Positions 9,745 through 15,207 of a stretch of DNA of 18,135 bases are shown piece after piece. The position numbers were made by a program, and so were the translations under genes. The first letter of the stretch is position 1. Each line of letters starts with the position of its first letter. The notes beneath the pieces were generated by a model that had not been told where the DNA came from, did no database searches, and saw nothing but the letters and a program-made list of their open reading frames with translations. Origin of the DNA: an uncultured Clostridia bacterium (GTDB lineage: Bacteria; Bacillota; Clostridia; Oscillospirales; Butyricicoccaceae); the NCBI GenBank assembly GCA_910586575.1, contig CAJUJQ010000059.1, positions 1-18,135 of the forward strand. The letters are read 5' to 3'.

Positions 9745-11170
9745 TGACGCTGTTCTCTCCTTCGTAAATTTTGGGGAATACCGCCGACAGGGTCAGCGGG
9801 CGTTCCATTTTGGTGACCTGGATGCCGTTGGGGCGCAGGCCGTTCTCGGTCAGGATGCGGGAAAGCTCACCCTCGATAATCTGGGAAAACGGCGCGACCG
9901 TTGCCGGGCAGGAAATCAGCATTTCGACATCCTTGCCCCGGGTGCCCATGACGATATCGAAGAAGCCAAGCCCCTGGATATCGACCTTGAACAGGAAACG
10001 CATGGTGTTTTCCCGCTTGGAGCGGCCCTTGTGCATGTTGTCCTCGGTGTCGGGATCCACCCACAGCTCGGAGAACATCAGCTTGCCGTTCCATTCCATC
10101 GGCAGGATGATATGGTTCAGCGGCATGTAAACGCTTTCGTTAATCAGCATCGCCTGGATAATCTGGCGGAACGCTTCCTGTGTTTCCGCGCCGCCGCTGC
10201 CGCGCAGCGCCATATCGACCGCGCGCGCAAACTGGTTCGCGAACTGGTTCTCGGTGGCGGCGCGGGTGAAATTGCTGTTTTTGATGGAGCCGAGCAGCGC
10301 CGCCGCGTTCAGGTTGCCGAGCCGTGCCTTGAGCGATTCGTGGCCGAGCAGCTGGTTGAATGCCTGCATGAGGTTTTCTTCCGAGCCGTTCTCATAGCGC
10401 GAGATTTCCAGCGCAAACTGGGAAATCAGGCTGCGGGAAAGCCCCATGTCATGGGTCGTTTCCGTGTATTTGGCAAGGTGGCTGAGGATGGTGCCCTGAA
10501 GCAGCTTGAGCGCGCCCGCACGGTCGCCGTTCTGGAACAGTGCCTGAAGCTGCTGGGACATGTTTGCAAGGGGGCGGCTGTAGCTGCCCGGAATCGCCTT
10601 GCCGAGCTGCCCAAGCAGGCGCAGCAGGTTGCCCTCAATATGTTCGGTCGAGGTAAAGTCCCCGTATCGTTTCAGGAATTGCAGGATATCGGTTTTGATA
10701 TTCTGGGTTTGGCTCTGTGAATAAGCTTCGCGCAGCAACGTGAACAGAGGTCCGCTGAAACGCGCGCTGTCGGCCAGCTGCTGGGTCAGGAATTGAAGCA
10801 GGCCGTCCTCGTCCACCGGTATCATGGCGAGCAGCTGCCCCATTTCGCCCGCGATGCCCTCGTCCATGCCGGAGGAGACGATGGAGCGGAATTCAGCCAG
10901 GGTGCGCGCCAAGGTCTGCGCAAGGCCTGGGGTGCCGCGCAGCTTTTGGAGGAAGGTCTGGAAATTGCTGTCATACCGCAGCGCGCCGCCTGGCCCTGTA
11001 GAGTCGCCGGAATCGCGCTGTTCGGTGCGGTTGTCCGGGCGGCTGACGCGGTCGAGTTGAGGCGCGTTCTGTACGCGGTTGTCGGCGCTTGGGTTTACGG
11101 GAAGCTGCCGGTTGATATTGGTAGTGTCCTGCCCTGGGACGGGATTGGTGACACCCAACAGGCTGGGCAT
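9731..11170 (-). CDS. FliK-like/YlqG-like protein, probable partner of the FlhB-like protein
   Basis: The protein has 479 residues. The start is placed at the ATG at 11170 (MPSLLGVTN) because AAGGGAG lies 8 bp upstream; a TTG two codons earlier would be too close to that site. The N-terminal 55 residues are polar and rich in Asn, Pro, Gln and Asp (probably disordered), the middle is helical, and the final 140 residues carry a compact domain resembling the C-terminal part of FliK/YlqG (LILPMEWNGKLMFSELWV-type strands, then FLFKVDIQGLGFFDIVM). In Bacillus the same pair, ylqG-ylqH, is adjacent, and that synteny supports the call more than sequence similarity does. No signal peptide or membrane segment is seen. 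It leads a three-gene unit with the FlhB-like and PilZ genes. Confidence 0.68.
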   Translation of the reverse strand: MPSLLGVTNPVPGQDTTNINRQLPVNPSADNRVQNAPQLDRVSRPDNRTEQRDSGDSTGPGGALRYDSNFQTFLQKLRGTPGLAQTLARTLAEFRSIVSSGMDEGIAGEMGQLLAMIPVDEDGLLQFLTQQLADSARFSGPLFTLLREAYSQSQTQNIKTDILQFLKRYGDFTSTEHIEGNLLRLLGQLGKAIPGSYSRPLANMSQQLQALFQNGDRAGALKLLQGTILSHLAKYTETTHDMGLSRSLISQFALEISRYENGSEENLMQAFNQLLGHESLKARLGNLNAAALLGSIKNSNFTRAATENQFANQFARAVDMALRGSGGAETQEAFRQIIQAMLINESVYMPLNHIILPMEWNGKLMFSELWVDPDTEDNMHKGRSKRENTMRFLFKVDIQGLGFFDIVMGTRGKDVEMLISCPATVAPFSQIIEGELSRILTENGLRPNGIQVTKMERPLTLSAVFPKIYEGENSVNVKI

Positions 11171-11225
11171 TGGCAAAACTCCCTTCTATAGCACTGGATT
11201 TCCGGCGCATGCCGGTACATACATT

Positions 11226-11254
11226 ATTATATACTGCCTTTCCGGAATATGCAA
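11226..11254 (-). promoter_or_regulatory. Promoter of the FliK-like / FlhB-like / PilZ unit
   Basis: On the - strand TTGCAT (11254-11249), a 17-bp spacer and TATAAT (11231-11226) make a near-consensus sigma-A promoter 56 bp before the start codon. It is not the sigma-D type common for motility genes. Its -35 region lies in a 16-bp sequence repeated at 11520-11535. Confidence 0.8.
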
Positions 11255-11264
11255 GCCCTTTTCA
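11249..11264 (-). repeat. 16-bp direct repeat, copy 1 (promoter -35 region)
   Basis: TGAAAAGGGCTTGCAT on the - strand, identical to 11520-11535. In both places it ends with the -35 box and is followed 16-17 bp later by TATAAT. Confidence 0.9.
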
Positions 11265-11265
11265 C

Positions 11266-11297
11266 AGAAAAGGCCCCCTGCCGGCAAGGCGGAGGGC
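11266..11297 (-). terminator. Terminator of the small unit at 11304-11525
   Basis: On the - strand GCCCTCCGCC (11297-11288) pairs with GGCAGGGGGC (11282-11273) with one mismatch and one G-T pair around a 5-nt loop, then CTTTTCT follows. It lies between the 46-codon ORF and the next promoter. Confidence 0.7.
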
Positions 11298-11303
11298 AAA
11301 TGC

Positions 11304-11444
11304 TTATGTGTTCAGTCCCTGCTTTTGGGGGCGGTATTGCCTGTTGCCGCTCCCAACCCAGATACAGAAGCCGATGATTTCTGTATCTGTCCAGCATTTT
11401 TCACGCAGTCCAATCATGAGCTTTGTGTTTTCCTGCATGGGCAT
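11304..11444 (-). CDS. Small ORF, 46 residues, in its own promoter-terminator unit
   Basis: The reading frame runs from MPMQENTKLMIGLREKCW to PQKQGLNT. Support for a gene is the flanking promoter (11525-11498) and terminator (11297-11266), which leave room for little else. Against it, no clear ribosome site stands before either Met (11444 or 11438); only a weak GTGGA lies upstream. The second half is built over a perfect 11-bp inverted repeat (11359-11369 with 11379-11389), which hints that the transcript may act as a structured RNA instead. I do not recognise the protein with confidence: it is soluble, with a basic, helical first half and no membrane or signal segment. See the finding on this unit. 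Confidence 0.4.
   Translation of the reverse strand: MPMQENTKLMIGLREKCWTDTEIIGFCIWVGSGNRQYRPQKQGLNT
11359..11389 (-). repeat. Perfect 11-bp inverted repeat (9-nt loop) inside the small unit
   Basis: CAGATACAGAA (11359-11369) and TTCTGTATCTG (11379-11389) are exact reverse complements. The resulting hairpin would form on either strand's transcript. It overlaps the 46-codon ORF. Confidence 0.9.
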
Positions 11445-11497
11445 TGCGTTCCACTTTTTTGCGTTTGCGATTCAGGGATGAATCATCCTTTCTATAT

Positions 11498-11525
11498 ATT
11501 ATACCGACGCTTTTGGGACATGCAA
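11498..11525 (-). promoter_or_regulatory. Promoter of the small unit downstream of the TraX gene
   Basis: On the - strand TTGCAT (11525-11520), a 16-bp spacer and TATAAT (11503-11498). It starts 16 bp after the TraX stop codon; no terminator separates them, so read-through from traX is also possible. Confidence 0.72.
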
Positions 11526-11535
11526 GCCCTTTTCA
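11520..11535 (-). repeat. 16-bp direct repeat, copy 2 (promoter -35 region)
   Basis: Identical to 11249-11264 and in the same orientation, 271 bp away. It again overlaps the -35 box of a promoter. Confidence 0.9.
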
Positions 11536-11540
11536 GGATT

Positions 11541-12338
11541 TTATGGGAAAAGACGGTTTTCCACCAGCCATCCGGCGCTGTACAGGATGTAGACGTGTGC
11601 CGGATAGTACAGATAAAACAGGTACTTGCAGCGGTGCGCACCGGGTGTCCCGTTGTACAGCAGGATCGGGATCACTGCCGCGAAAATGCACAGCACATAG
11701 ATCACATTGGGCAGCTCCAGCGGCAGCGCCAGCAGATAAACCGCGCTCAGTGCCCCCAGCGAAAGCACAATGCCCAGCCGGCTGCGGCGGGTGTAATAAA
11801 ATAACACGCCCAGAATGACAATGACAAACCCGCCCTCGCAGGAAATCGGGTTGGGCAGCAGGATGTTCACCAGCCGGAGCAGGTTCAGCGGCACCCGTTC
11901 AAAGTTGCTGTAAACCAGAAGAAAGGCGGCTGTCGCGGCGGCAGTGCCTGCCAGCATCAGCATGCCTTGGCGCTTGCGCCGTCCTTCGGGTGAACGGATC
12001 AGTTCCATTCCCTGCACAATCCAGCAGGATACAAACATGGTGCTGAAAATATCGTTTGTCAGCCCGGTCCCACGCGGAAGCGTCAGGCAGAGCGCAAGGC
12101 TGCCCGCCTTCATCAGGGATGACAGGATGTACATCCGTGCCAGATGCCGCGTCCGGCTATGGGTGTAGAAAAAACCTTCCATACACAGATACAGGAAGAT
12201 TGGCGCGGCCAGCCGCCCCGCATAATGGAACCAGTCGGGCGCGCCCGGCAGATAAACGGCGATATGGTCCATGGTCATGGTGATGAGCGCCAGCAGCTTG
12301 AGCTGGAAGCCGTTCGCGCCCCTGTGCTTTGTGTTCAT
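11541..12338 (-). CDS. TraX-family integral membrane protein
   Basis: This 265-residue multi-pass membrane protein (about eight hydrophobic segments) belongs to the TraX family. The founding member N-acetylates F-pilin; most chromosomal members in Firmicutes are uncharacterised and are thought to be membrane acyltransferases. Recognisable family features are the N-terminal LKLLALITMTMDHIAVYL, the AGRLAAPIFLYLCMEGFFYTHSR stretch with its charged loop, and the C-terminal NGTPGAHRCKYLFYLYYPAHVYIL region with its His residues. I start it at 12338 (MNTKHRG) because AAAGGAG lies directly upstream; an in-frame ATG at 12359 would leave that ribosome site inside the gene. It has a near-consensus promoter. 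No pilus or conjugation genes are nearby, so the pilin role should not be transferred. Confidence 0.85.
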   Translation of the reverse strand: MNTKHRGANGFQLKLLALITMTMDHIAVYLPGAPDWFHYAGRLAAPIFLYLCMEGFFYTHSRTRHLARMYILSSLMKAGSLALCLTLPRGTGLTNDIFSTMFVSCWIVQGMELIRSPEGRRKRQGMLMLAGTAAATAAFLLVYSNFERVPLNLLRLVNILLPNPISCEGGFVIVILGVLFYYTRRSRLGIVLSLGALSAVYLLALPLELPNVIYVLCIFAAVIPILLYNGTPGAHRCKYLFYLYYPAHVYILYSAGWLVENRLFP

Positions 12339-12376
12339 AACAATCTCCTTTGCATACATTGTATTATGTGTTTAGT

Positions 12377-12405
12377 ATAATATCACAATAGTCCGTTGGT
12401 GTCAA
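12377..12405 (-). promoter_or_regulatory. Promoter of the TraX-family gene
   Basis: On the - strand the consensus TTGACA (12405-12400), a 17-bp spacer and TATTAT (12382-12377), 39 bp before the start codon. This is the strongest promoter match in the window. Confidence 0.88.
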
Positions 12406-12432
12406 GCGCCTTTTCACCGAAATTGACAAAAT

Positions 12433-12509
12433 AAAAAAACCCGTATCCCATTGACAGGCGGCGCCGGTACCGTACAGGGCGCCGCCCATCGATGGGAATA
12501 CAGGTTTTT
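12433..12509 (-). terminator. Very long terminator hairpin of the AEC transporter gene
   Basis: Outer arms at 12492-12509 and 12434-12451 pair (AACC/GTAT/CCCAT blocks with small mismatches). Inner arms GGCGGCGCC (12457-12465) and GGCGCCGCC (12478-12486) pair perfectly around about 12 nt. On the - strand a run of seven T follows (12439-12433). The stop codon of the transporter (12508-12510) lies inside the outer arm. Confidence 0.85.
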
Positions 12510-13452
12510 AGAACATCCCGAGGGATTTGAACAGGAAAATCCAGCAGAACATGGTTCCGGCGGACAGCAGGGTGGTGGTAGTGACCGCACAGGCCGCCAG
12601 CTCGGCGTTGCCGCCCATCTGCACTGCCATGCTGAACGAGGAAACTGCGGCGGGCGTCGCGAACATCGAGATTAAAACCGCGAATTCCGGGCCGCGCAGG
12701 CCGAGCAGCGCCGCCAGCGGCAGCGCCACCGCCGGATAAAGCAGCAGCCGGAATACCGTACATATGGCAAGGTTGTGGCGGTGGGTGCTCAGGCTGTGCA
12801 GCTCAAATTCCGCGCCCAGCAGGAGCAGCGCCACCGGGGACGCCGCCGCGCCAAGCTGCGCGATGGGGTTCGCGAAGCACTGCGGGATGCGCAGCCCCGA
12901 GAAATTGACGAGCAGCGCCGCCGCCGAGGCCAGAATCAGCGGGTTCCGGGCGATGCCCAGCAGGATTTTTCGAAAATCGATTTCTTTCCGGTTGAAGGTT
13001 TCCAGTGTCACAACCGCAAGCATATTATAGCATGGGACGACCACCGCAAGCATCACCGAAACGGTCGCAAGGTCGCTGCCCGGGCACAGCTCTTTGACCA
13101 GCGGAAGCCCCAGCAGCAGGAAGTTGCTGCGGAAGGATGCTTGTATCATCACGCCGCGCTGGTCGTTCGCCGGTTCGGCACGCTTGACAAAAAACCAGGT
13201 AAACAGGAACAGCACCAGTAAAATCAGCAGCGCGAAGCCCAGGCACCGCAGATTGGTGCTGCCCCGGATATCGGAGGCGTAAATATTATTGAACAGCATC
13301 AGCGGCAGCAGGGTATGGAATACCAGCGCGTTAAAGCGCCGGACATCGTTTTTTTCCAGATGGAGCAGCCGCTTGGCTCCGTAGCCGACCACCATCATAA
13401 AAAAGATGGAGGTAATCGCGTTCAGGGAAAGTAAAAAGCTGTTGAGAAGCAT
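12508..13452 (-). CDS. AEC-family (auxin efflux carrier) transporter
   Basis: This 314-residue membrane protein has about ten hydrophobic segments in the 5+5 layout of the AEC family, which exports or imports organic anions such as malate, or other small acids, in bacteria. Visible family features are the N-terminal FFMMVVGYGAKRLLHLEKNDVRRFNALVFHTLLPLMLFNNI, the ASFRSNFLLLGLPLVKEL crossing motif with its Arg-Asn, and the late FATPAAVSSFSMAVQMGGNAELAA segment. Substrate cannot be predicted. It has its own promoter (13569-13541), an 88-nt leader whose hairpin overlaps the ribosome site, and its own long terminator, so it forms a single-gene unit. Length and motifs are complete. Confidence 0.9.
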   Translation of the reverse strand: MLLNSFLLSLNAITSIFFMMVVGYGAKRLLHLEKNDVRRFNALVFHTLLPLMLFNNIYASDIRGSTNLRCLGFALLILLVLFLFTWFFVKRAEPANDQRGVMIQASFRSNFLLLGLPLVKELCPGSDLATVSVMLAVVVPCYNMLAVVTLETFNRKEIDFRKILLGIARNPLILASAAALLVNFSGLRIPQCFANPIAQLGAAASPVALLLLGAEFELHSLSTHRHNLAICTVFRLLLYPAVALPLAALLGLRGPEFAVLISMFATPAAVSSFSMAVQMGGNAELAACAVTTTTLLSAGTMFCWIFLFKSLGMF

Positions 13453-13463
13453 AAAATTTTTCC

Positions 13464-13497
13464 GCCTTCCGGTGAAGTATCATTTCGGCCGGGAGGC
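13464..13497 (-). promoter_or_regulatory. Leader hairpin overlapping the ribosome site of the AEC gene
   Basis: On the - strand GCCTCCCGG (13497-13489) pairs with CCGGAAGGC (13472-13464), 8 of 9 bp, with a 16-nt loop. The 3' arm contains the GGAAGG-type ribosome site, so folding would hide it. Read on the + strand the same stem is followed by TTTTT and could stop transcription coming from the left. Confidence 0.5.
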
Positions 13498-13540
13498 TTT
13501 TTATGTGGACTGTGCGTTCCCGAACCGGTTTACCAAAAGA

Positions 13541-13569
13541 ATTATAGCACATTCCGGGCGGGACCGCAA
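13541..13569 (-). promoter_or_regulatory. Promoter of the AEC transporter gene
   Basis: On the - strand TTGCGG (13569-13564), a 17-bp spacer and TATAAT (13546-13541). Confidence 0.7.
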
Positions 13570-13632
13570 GCGTTTTGCAGCCGGACCATGCCGCGCAGAG
13601 ACGACAGGACAGAAAAAGCGTGGTAAGATACC

Positions 13633-13777
13633 GTCAGGACACGCGGGAAAGGCCGCATGTCCTGACCCGGGCGGAACGCGCGGCACCCGCCCGGCCGCAA
13701 ACGAGCGGCAGCGCGCCCGACGCTCAGGCGCAGGGGCCAGCCGGCTCCTCAGGGCACAGGGCTGCACCACGCAGCCC
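13633..13777 (+). other. Run of GC-rich hairpins in front of the capsid gene (leader RNA or structured site)
   Basis: Four separate inverted repeats follow each other: GTCAGGACA 13633-13641 with TGTCCTGAC 13658-13666 (extended inside by GCGG/CCGC); CCGGGCGG 13667-13674 with CCGCCCGG 13687-13694; GCCGC 13694-13698 with GCGGC 13705-13709 (sharing one base with the previous stem, so the two compete slightly); and GGGCTGC 13759-13765 with GCAGCCC 13771-13777. No protein is apparent here. The best promoter guess is weak (ACGACA 13601, TAAGAT 13624, 17-bp spacer). A 13605/13635 direct repeat of CAGGACA is also present. Confidence 0.7.
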
Positions 13778-13805
13778 GGAAGTTTTAGAAAGGAGCAGTT
13801 TTCAA

Positions 13806-14792
13806 ATGCTGCATTTGGTCAAAACCAACCTCCAGGCGTTCGGCAGTGCCAACGTCAACACCACCGGTTCGGCAAATCTGTCCGCCGAAATGAAAACCTA
13901 TTACGATACCGCGCTCATCCATGCCGCCGAGCCAAAGCTCGTGCATTTGCAGTTCGGGCAGAGGCGCAATATCCCGCAGGGGCGCGGCAAAATTATCGAG
14001 TTCCGCAAGTTCAGCCAGCTGCCCAAGGCGCTCACCCCGCTGACCGAGGGCGTTACCCCGGACGGCGGCTCGCTCAAGGTGACCAGCGAAACCGCCACCG
14101 TTGAGCAGTACGGCTACTACATCTCGATTTCCGACCTGCTGGAAACCACGGCAATCGATCCCATCCTTCAGGAAACCGTGATTGCGCTTGGCGGGCAGGC
14201 GGGACGCACGCTCGATACCGTCGTGCGCGAAATCCTCAACGCGGGCACCAATGTGCAGTACGCCGAGGGGCAGGTGGACAGCCGTGCGGCGCTCACCGGT
14301 GCGCACAAGCTGACGGTCAAGGCGGTCAAAATGGCGGTACGCACCCTCAAAAACGCCAATACCGACACCATTGAGGGCGATTACATCGGCATTATCCATC
14401 CGGATATCGCCTTCGACCTGACCGAGGACCCCGAATGGAAGTACCCGCACCAGTATGCCGATACCACTGAAATCTATGAGGGTGAAATCGGCAAAATCGC
14501 GGGCGTGCGTTTTGTGGAGACGACCGAAGCCAAGATTTTCGAGAAGGCTGGCGCAAGCGGCCAGTCGGTGTATTCGACGCTGATTGTCGGCGCGAATGCC
14601 TACGGCGTGACCGAAATCGAGGGCGGCGGCCTGCGCACGATCATCAAGCAGAAAGGCTCCGCCGGTACGGCAGACCCGCTCGACCAGCGCTCGACCGCAG
14701 GCTGGAAGGGCATCCTGACCGCGAAAATCCTGTCCGACGAGTACATGGTGCGCATCGAGACGGGTTCGACCTTCTCCGGCACGGGCAACTAA
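13806..14792 (+). CDS. Phage major capsid protein, N4-gp56 family
   Basis: This 328-residue protein resembles the N4-gp56 major capsid family (HK97 fold) of tailed phages. Typical features are the N-terminal MKTYYDTALIHAAEPKLVH, then IPQGRGKIIEFRKFSQLP, LTEGVTPDGGSLKVTSETATV, the QYGYYISISDLLETT block and GQAGRTLDTVVREILNAGT. The C-terminal half ends with VRIETGSTFSGTGN. The start at 13806 is set by AAAGGAG (13789-13795), 10 bp upstream; the frame is open further left but that part is not protein-like. A terminator-like hairpin follows (14804-14836), as often seen after capsid genes. No portal, terminase or scaffold gene is found upstream, which is unusual for a complete prophage. Confidence 0.87.
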   Translation: MLHLVKTNLQAFGSANVNTTGSANLSAEMKTYYDTALIHAAEPKLVHLQFGQRRNIPQGRGKIIEFRKFSQLPKALTPLTEGVTPDGGSLKVTSETATVEQYGYYISISDLLETTAIDPILQETVIALGGQAGRTLDTVVREILNAGTNVQYAEGQVDSRAALTGAHKLTVKAVKMAVRTLKNANTDTIEGDYIGIIHPDIAFDLTEDPEWKYPHQYADTTEIYEGEIGKIAGVRFVETTEAKIFEKAGASGQSVYSTLIVGANAYGVTEIEGGGLRTIIKQKGSAGTADPLDQRSTAGWKGILTAKILSDEYMVRIETGSTFSGTGN

Positions 14793-14803
14793 ACTTGTAG
14801 CGC

Positions 14804-14836
14804 GGGGCAGGGGCTGTTTGGCTTCTGCCCCCTTTT
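14804..14836 (+). terminator. Terminator or attenuator after the capsid gene
   Basis: GGGGCAG (14804-14810) pairs with CTGCCCC (14825-14831), 7 bp around a 14-nt loop, then CTTTT. It lies 12 bp after the capsid stop and just before the next ribosome site, so it probably reduces rather than stops downstream expression. Confidence 0.65.
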
Positions 14837-14850
14837 GAAAGGAGGAGCAT

Positions 14851-15207
14851 ATGAAAGCCGGATATGTAATGGAACGGCTGCGTGAGGTGCGCTCCGCGCC
14901 GTTTGACCCGCAGGCGGTTTTTGACGAGCTGTCACGGGTGGAAAGCATGATTTCCGAGGAGGTCTGCCGTTTAGGGCCGGTGCGGCTTGTATTCGGGGAG
15001 GATGACGAGGCCGAATTGCTGGCGGGGCCGCCCTATGACGGGATGTACCTGCACTACCTGTGCGCGAAAATTGACCAGATGATGCAGGAATACCAGTCCG
15101 CAAACACTGAAATGACCGTGTTTAACGGCCTGTATGACGAGTATGCCAAGTGGTACCGCCGCACCCATCTGCCCCGCAGGGGCGCGGAGGTGACGCCCTG
15201 TGTTTAA
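14851..15207 (+). CDS. Phage protein, probable head-tail connector
   Basis: This acidic 118-residue helical protein follows the capsid gene with a strong AAAGGAGG site (14837-14844) 6 bp before the ATG. The region PYDGMYLHYLCAKIDQMMQEYQSANTE-MTVFNGLYDEYAKWYRRTHLP looks like a conserved feature of clostridial prophage proteins at this position: a short helical adaptor with alternating Tyr and Asp. Position between capsid and a large structural gene suits a connector or completion role, but the identification is by position and appearance only. Its stop codon overlaps the GTG start of the next gene by 8 bp, indicating translational coupling. Confidence 0.55.
   Translation: MKAGYVMERLREVRSAPFDPQAVFDELSRVESMISEEVCRLGPVRLVFGEDDEAELLAGPPYDGMYLHYLCAKIDQMMQEYQSANTEMTVFNGLYDEYAKWYRRTHLPRRGAEVTPCV

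Noticed and set aside
9653..10720. 355-codon open frame on the + strand across the FliK-like gene
   Set aside because: Codon bias shadow of the - strand gene; no ribosome site, composition like an antisense frame.
13601..13629. Capsid promoter ACGACA/TAAGAT with 17-bp spacer
   Set aside because: Only 4 of 6 bases match at the -35 box, and it would start inside the first hairpin. It is mentioned as a weak option but not annotated.
13575..13805. 77-codon extension in front of the capsid protein
   Set aside because: It lacks a ribosome site, reads as Arg/Ala/Pro-rich noise, and spans the hairpin cluster. The ATG at 13806 has a proper ribosome site.
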